A stretch of DNA of 64,000 bases from Chiua virens. Taxonomy: Eukaryota > Basidiomycota > Agaricomycetes > Boletales > Boletaceae. Both the position numbers and the translations under genes were made by a program. The notes below the pieces were generated by a model. It searched no databases. It was not told the DNA's origin and worked only from the letters and a program-made list of their open reading frames with translations. The stretch is from contig JAHNUO010000003.1 in assembly GCA_019787685.1 (NCBI GenBank), forward strand, positions 1,612,001-1,676,000, given 5' to 3'. Of this stretch, positions 58,180 to 64,000 are shown piece by piece (the first letter of the stretch is position 1; every line of letters starts with the position of its first letter).

Positions 58180-58783
58180 GATGTTCCAGACTGCGAAAAC
58201 GAGTTGTGGAAGGTGCTAGAATTCGAGACTGTTTGTTGAGTGTCTCGAGGAGCGAAGAAGAAATACCTTGCTTGTTGTAAGTACAGCTGCGAGCGGATGG
58301 TGCTGGTAGCGGTGCAAGGGCTATTTCGCGACAGCACGCTATCTGATCTCCACCGTGTCCTCCGGATACCCCATCCTAGTCCACCTAGACCTCATTCGCA
58401 ACACTGGCTTGTATGACAAGTCTATGGTATGTACTACCTCCCAATTTCTCGACGTTCCTCTGAGTGCTATTGACCATTGGGCGGGAAGAGAAAGGCGGGA
58501 CAATTGTTAGATAGGGTGTCCGGGGTCTTCAAGTGATTTAGGGTAGGCTGTGGCGACGAAGATATCGACCAACACTCGACCAACAACGAACTCAACGCCG
58601 TCTACTTCAAGACCAGTGAGTATCTCTTTTCAACCCCCCCGTCTTATGCAGGTTAAGACACCCATCGTCGCGGTCCTCGCGATGGCGAGTCGTTTTCTAG
58701 CTGTTCTCAGCTGGATGTCTCTCTGCTGCATTGGGTGCAGTCGCTTACTGATCTTGTGAACATAGTATCATTCGAAAACAAAT
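58180..58783. other. Divergent upstream region of antizyme and RPS2
   Basis: About 600 bp between divergent starts. Plus-strand frames near 58330-58440 and 58550-58620, joined by GT/AG sites, could be a non-coding leader of RPS2 or a small unrecognised gene. I cannot support a product. A CTTCAAG.AC segment repeats near 58530 and 58605. Confidence 0.35.
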
Positions 58784-59649
58784 ATGGCTGATGCAGCACG
58801 AGGACGGGGTGGATTCGGACGTGGCCGCGGTGATCGTGGTCGGGGCCGTCGTGGTCCCCGTCGTGGCGGTCGCAAGGACGAAGAAAAAGAATGGTTAGTA
58901 TTGAGATCCTTGCACGAGGATGCTATTTCAACTCATTGTCGCAGGGTTCCCGTCACCAAGCTTGGACGTTTAGTCAAGGACAACAAAATCAGGTCTATGG
59001 AAGAGATCTACCTCTTCTCCCTACCCGTCAAAGAATACCAGATCGTCGACTTTTTCTTACCAAAACTCAAGGACGAAGTTATGAAAATCATGCCTGTTCA
59101 AAAACAGACTCGCGCTGGTCAGCGTACGCGGTTCAAGGCCTTTGTCGCCATCGGCGACTCTGATGGACACGTCGGGTTGGGTGTCAAATGCGCCAAGGAA
59201 GTCGCTACTGCAATCCGCGGCGCCATCATCCTGGCCAAATTGTCTGTGATCCCGGTACGCAGAGGTTACTGGGGTGCTGCCCTTGGTGAGCCACACACGG
59301 TGCCATCCAAGGTCAGCGGCAAGGTTGGATCTGTCATGTGCCGATTGATCCCTGCACCACGGGGTACTGGTATTGTCGCTGCTCCGGCATCCAAGCGACT
59401 GCTGCAGCTGGCTGGTGTGGAGGACTGCTACACACAATCTAAAGGATCAACGGCTACGATGGGTAACTTCTTGAAGGCCACGTTTGTCGCTGTATGGTCC
59501 ATCCTTGTCCATCTTGGTTGCGTTGCTTACGGGCCTGCCAGATCACGAAAACATATTCATTCCTCACGCCTGATTTGTGGCGGGAGATACCGGTCACGAA
59601 GGTGCCCTATGACGAGCACAGTGCACACCTCATGGCGAAGAAGGCGTAA
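58784..59649 (+). CDS. RPS2: 40S ribosomal protein S2 (uS5)
   Basis: N-terminal RG-rich stretch ([20 protein letters not shown]), then the S5 N-domain ([40 protein letters not shown]) and S5 C-domain ([40 protein letters not shown]). The last exon reads [20 protein letters not shown] and ends HLMAKKA. Introns: 58894-58944 (51 nt) and 59492-59541 (50 nt). About 254 residues, normal for the eukaryotic protein. It lines the mRNA entry region of the small subunit and takes part in decoding fidelity. Intron 1 is a multiple of three and open, and intron 2 also stays open downstream, so unspliced RNA would not meet an early stop. Confidence 0.96.
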
Positions 59650-59835
59650 TAGTCGACGACAGACATGTTGTAGTAGTTTGATTTTATCCATTTCCACGTG
59701 CGAAAAACATTTACATAAATTGATATCAGACAAGACGAAATTACTTGGTGACAAATTGCAAATATCGGGGAGAGACGCGTTCTCCGGATGCCAATATCCT
59801 ATTTATTGGTCCCTCTCCACATACACTTCTACATC

Positions 59836-61331
59836 ATGTACCCCCACGACCTCCCCTCCCCCCCCTCCGCGTCAAGGTATGTTCCCCCCCTTCCCGTGTT
59901 CCTATAATATATCTGATCCGTCTCAGCTACACGTCCTCCCCGCTCACCCCAAGCTGCTGCTTCTCCCCCGCACCCGCCATCGTTACTCCCGACGATTTTA
60001 CCATACTCGGAGGCTCACCCAACAGATCCTCCATCTTAGTTCCGTCTCCGAAATCAGAGCCATCTCTCATGTCCTCAGACGATGGCAAGGTGCGGGTGTT
60101 TCTGCGAAACAAGGGCCGTTGGGAAAATATGTATGGCCGCTTCGAAAGCTCTCCGTCTCACGTCCCTCTTCCTGTCGCAAGATAACGCAAGCGACCGTTC
60201 CTCTTGGGACCCTGCCCATTCTGCCCTCCTGGATGCTCACCGATTCCCCGATTCGTCACGCTGTAGTCTTCTCATCCAGGAAGTCAGCCTTCTCGTCGGG
60301 CTTCACTCCAGAGCATGACCACCTTCTGCCTGCTGATGGTTATCCCACCGTTCTTGATGGATCAAATCGAGTATCCGACATTCTACCCCTCACTCTCACC
60401 CCAACCAAGTCTCTTGCACCTCGCAAGCACAGGAATACTGGTCGCTCACGTCCCACAAGTACGAGTGGTCAAGCTCAGGTCATCCAACATTGTCATTCTA
60501 TCAAGCCTCAACTCACAGCCTGATAGCACCAGCACCAGCATCCACGACAGGAAGCCTGCACCAGTTGGATCAACAGACCCTGTGATGCCAACTTCCCGCC
60601 ACAAGTGCACTGATGCTGACCGTTCATTGCTATCCGCGTCTCGGCGCCAGGGACGGGTATTCCACTTCGAGCCGCCGGTCGGTAATGCGTCTCGCCCGGA
60701 TGCACTCGAACTGGACAAGACCTTCTTGGATCCTCGCGAACCTCCGCCAAAACCTATTTCGAATCTTACGGCCAACCGGTGCTCCTCGTTGGATAGACTT
60801 GAATGTAGTTTGATGAAATTAGAGGCATACGGACCCTACCATCATCGGAAGTCACAGTCGGACGAGCGAGCTCCCGTCCGTGTCGCACACAGGAGTGATA
60901 AACGCCCATCTCTTCCCCCTCCACGCCGCTTGAAGAAACCGCAATCGAGTCATGATATTGCGCACTGCAATAGGTCTCACCCTGCGTATGACTGTCTCCC
61001 CTCTGGTCATCCTTTTCCAAAACAAATGCCAGTTCGCCCGTGCAACACGCCGGGAATCCTCCCAGTGGCTTCCTTGAACCACGAGGACCATGAGCACACT
61101 CTCACCCCTGGTTCGTTCATGGATATGGACATTACATGCGCGGAGGAAGCTTCGCGGAAGCGACAAGATCCTGTGCATCATGCAAAGAACAAAGAGAAAA
61201 TGAAAGGCCTTGTCGGCATAGCGAAGAGGGTGAGCCAGGGGGTAATTGCATGGGGGAAGAATCTGACCGGATCCACGAAACCTTCGAACAAAGTGCAAGA
61301 CACTGTCACCGCCCACAATCCGCGTTTCTAA
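59836..61331 (+). CDS. Unrecognised disordered protein
   Basis: I do not recognise this gene. A first exon at 59836 ([13 protein letters not shown]) joins through a GT/AG intron near 59877-59926 to a frame with [20 protein letters not shown] and [21 protein letters not shown] frame change near 60180 (an intron whose ends I cannot fix) leads to [20 protein letters not shown], and a 41-nt intron (about 60479-60520) leads into the last exon. That exon runs to 61331 with [39 protein letters not shown] and a basic tail ([20 protein letters not shown]). Ser/Pro/Arg-rich and probably disordered; the C-terminal helix is amphipathic. Coding status rests on frame continuity and splice sites. Confidence 0.5.
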
Positions 61332-61896
61332 TCTTGTCTGTCATTAATGTCACTATTGATTCGTACGTGTAGTTCTACAATAATCTATTATTCTAATACT
61401 CTGATGTATCCCTAGTAACAAACTAATCCTGTAGTACCAGCGACGATTCTGTGTATGCTCTACTTTGTATTTTTCTGTCCTCTTGGGAAATAATCTTGAT
61501 GTGTTGTCGTTTCGGCCAGAATTTCGATTGCAAGTCTCATGACCTGTTCGAGGATTGCCATTGATAGTGATGTAAAGTGATAGCACAGTATGTCGTGAGG
61601 ATCAAAAGGGCTACTTACCTCTACACTCCGAGTCAGCGCTCAGTCCTTCCTGCGGTTGAAGTTTGTCGCACTCTGTACAGGGTCTAAATTGTTGGGATAT
61701 GCCAAAGGGTTGTCGCGTCGTGCCTACAAATGCGCTGGCTGGAGATTAAGGTAGAAGAAAGCTCGAATACGTCATCGAATGACCTCTGTGGGCAGTTGAG
61801 AAGGATGGTCACGATAGCATGTTGTATAACATTGAAGAGGGTATCTCTCCGAATAACGATGTCGTGGACAGAAGGTCAAGTAAACAGAGTAGAACC
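61332..61896. other. Intergenic, convergent 3' ends
   Basis: About 560 bp of AT-rich sequence between converging genes. It should hold both 3' UTRs; no other gene is supported. Confidence 0.5.
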
Positions 61897-63989
61897 TCAT
61901 CTTCCAATCTTTTTCACCAACAACGGGCATTGGCTGCCTTTGCTGAACTGACTCGAAACGTAGGGACGTGTCAGCACGCTGGGCAAAACCTAAGATGAGC
62001 TACTCGGCATGGACGGGGAAAAATGTAAAAGTGCGCACACGTTGGCCATGAAAATCTTCTTGTTCGTTTCGGCAAATGTGAAATTGGTCAGAAGGATGCA
62101 TAGGAACGTCTTTATCTCGATCATCGATACACGCATACCGATGCAGGACTAAAAGGATACAGCACGTCACCATGGAGGTTTATGATAATGAGTTAGAACC
62201 GCATACCCTAGGACCAGCCGAGAAGGTTAAAAGGTTGGAATAGAGCCCCGGAAGTGCCTCGACGGCTTCTGGCAGGTGATCCCAGCGCTCCGGGCTACAT
62301 AAGTGGTCGCACAGACAGATGTTGATCATGAGTGGAACATCAAAAAACGCGTTGGACACACTCACTCGAATTCCCATGCGTTCTCCCCCCAAACCCCTTT
62401 GTCCAGGTTGAAAGCCTCCATAGGGACATGTACAAAGGTCCCCTTCGGAATAAAAATCGACTTTTGATCTGATATGGTTCCGTCACGGAGATGTACAGGG
62501 CACGATGTCGGTATCTCGTCATCCTGAGTGGCAACGCGCAGAGAGGAATGAACTGGGGGTATAAGTCGCAATGATTCGCGAACGACATTATTTAGGTAAT
62601 GATGGTCGGATAATGAGGTGTGCAGAGATTGAGTCTCTTCATCTGACAAAAGTGATAATGGCGTCGATGGCATAATGTTGAGCAATTCAGCACGCAGGCG
62701 TGTCTGGATGTCTGGATGTCTTGCTAGTAGGAGCAGCGTCCACGCCAGACCGAGTGAAATAGTGTCAGAGCCTGCGAACATGAACGTATTGATGTTGTGA
62801 AGGATGTCTTCATCTGAGATCCGCTGATCAGGGGGCAAGTCTGTTGTCAAGTTTGATTTCACTAGCAAATCTCGTCAGATTGAGCTTCTTAATAAGGAGC
62901 TCGCTGACCACTCACGCAAGAGACTAAGTAGGTCCTTCTCACTATATCCAGTTCCGCCTTCCATGATTTTGGCCTTCTTCGACTGGATGAGGTTCCCACC
63001 AACTCGGCTAATGACAGCACGGCAACGCTTGACAATCTTGACCCGTTCATCCGGCTGTGCAAAAGGTATGAGAAGCCTCTAAAACCGAACTGTGTCCACT
63101 CACGAATAAGACATCGAGAATGGGAAAATAGATCCCAAGGATGCTCCGGATTCCGTCGCCTCGCGCAAGAGTTTCGAACATGTCCTTGTAAGCACAAAAC
63201 AGCTCGTCCGACTCCTTTTGAATCGCATTGAAGTGATAGTCGAACCCTGTCGACCCATTACTGGCTGTATGCGTCGGCCGAGAGAATTCTCACCTGTTAG
63301 ACCAATCATGTCGAATGTAGCGCGACTGATCCAATGGCAAACATCGATCTCAGTCCCCGCCTCTCCATCAGTGACTTGGGATGTGTCCAGAAGCTCCGAC
63401 CATTTATCTCGAAGTTCATTTCCTTTGCAAAACACGAGTGGCACGAGCGCTCTCAAGTTTTGAATGGAAAATGCGGGCGTTGCGACACGCCTTTGTCGCT
63501 TGTGAACATGGCCTTCTGCGGCAAGCATTCCACACCCAATCAGATTCTCAATGATTTGACGTGACTGCCACGCTTTCTCGTAAATGGTGCTATTCTTGAG
63601 CACATGGGACATGGAGACGGGGTCGAGAGGAAGGAGACGTTCATCCCACTGATAAAGCACCGTGAGTTAGCTTCCAAGGGCAGCATCAGACGTACCTACA
63701 GGACCAAGTCCTCTTATACGTACGTTCCTACCATACTTTTCAACAAATTGGGCATGCGCCTTGCGGGACCTGGACGGACTATCGAAAGCTGAGCACAACA
63801 TCAGACGGAATGCAGACCAAGCACGCACTCGAGTACGATAGGCACATGAGATCCGAACAAGCCCCGAACAGGTGGTCCTGCCAGTGTTCGGAGTGGGTTG
63901 GGTCTACGGACCGCAGAGACACGGTACACAACCACGGCCACAGCAAGGGCCACGATAGCACAGACGAAACTTGCAGTAAGTAGGATCAT
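61897..63989 (-). CDS. Cytochrome P450 monooxygenase (microsomal type)
   Basis: Complete gene, with its ATG 11 bases from the window edge. The N-terminal anchor MILLTASFVCAIVALAVAVV is followed by a Pro-rich hinge (LAGPPVRGLFGSH). Helix C has KRQRRVATPAFSIQNLR; the I-helix oxygen-activation motif is MFAGSDTISLGLAW; ExxR is in VVRESLRLIPPVHSS; PERW is present; and the heme loop is FSAGPR joined across an intron to SCIGMR, supplying the axial cysteine. The C-terminus reads RPYVSSQFSKGSQCPLLV, stop TGA 61897-61899. About eleven introns of 50-60 nt. It needs a reductase partner in the ER. Substrate and CYP family cannot be assigned by eye. No backbone biosynthetic enzyme is next to it in this window. 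Confidence 0.93.
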
Positions 63990-64000
63990 AAGGCGTACGA

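Noticed and set aside
58784..60523. Single 579-codon gene
   Set aside because: RPS2 conserved blocks require removal of 58894-58944 and 59492-59541. The long frame arises because both introns happen to be open.
48551..63989. Secondary-metabolite cluster formed by the Zn2Cys6 factor and P450
   Set aside because: Genes between them are housekeeping (Smr, antizyme, RPS2) and there is no backbone enzyme such as a PKS, NRPS or terpene synthase.

Overview
The window is nuclear DNA of a filamentous basidiomycete, most likely an Agaricomycete. Genes are compact and dense, cut by many introns of about 45-60 nt, and often paired head-to-head or tail-to-tail. A DUF6533-type seven-helix gene, a Zn2Cys6 factor with a fungal-specific regulatory region, a P450, and chromodomain Gypsy and hAT elements all fit that clade. 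No rRNA, tRNA, CRISPR or bacterial-type features were seen.

Left arm (1-20.4 kb), housekeeping: TOP1 (cut by the window edge just after its active-site tyrosine), a complex I B12-type subunit, SDHAF2/SDH5, threonine deaminase ILV1, a Cti6-like PHD protein, VPS8 (CORVET) facing COG2 (Golgi tether) tail-to-tail, then a gene-poor stretch and a seven-helix DUF6533-like gene.

Centre (21.1-42.9 kb), nested transposons. The outer shell is a TIR-bounded element (about 2.65 kb before insertions, TIRs about 130 bp, flanked by TGGAAC) carrying remnants of an OB-fold-like ORF and the end of a PIF1/Helitron-type helicase. A Gypsy chromovirus with 759-bp LTRs and a 5-bp TSD (AACAC) sits in the helicase. 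Its PBS matches the predicted start of its own RNA, as in self-primed Tf1-type elements. Six later insertions interrupt the Gypsy: a sibling solo LTR inside the 5' LTR, a 4.3-kb gag-only LTR element, a solo LTR of that family, a decayed Tc1/mariner, a promoter-like insert of uncertain ends, and an apparently intact hAT. Between paired LTRs, 25 of 26 differences are at CpG sites, which points to deamination of methylated DNA.

Right arm (43.3-64 kb): CLC chloride transporter, SmD3, SDHAF4, a Zn2Cys6 factor, degenerate duplicated sequence with a truncated J-domain gene, a DUF1771/Smr protein, ornithine decarboxylase antizyme with a programmed +1 frameshift site (TTT TGA), RPS2 (uS5), an unrecognised disordered protein and a complete P450.

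Several otherwise good genes carry single frame slips, two of them in homopolymers. These may be consensus errors rather than true mutations. Intron boundaries were deduced by eye from GT/AG sites and frame continuity. No database search was possible.
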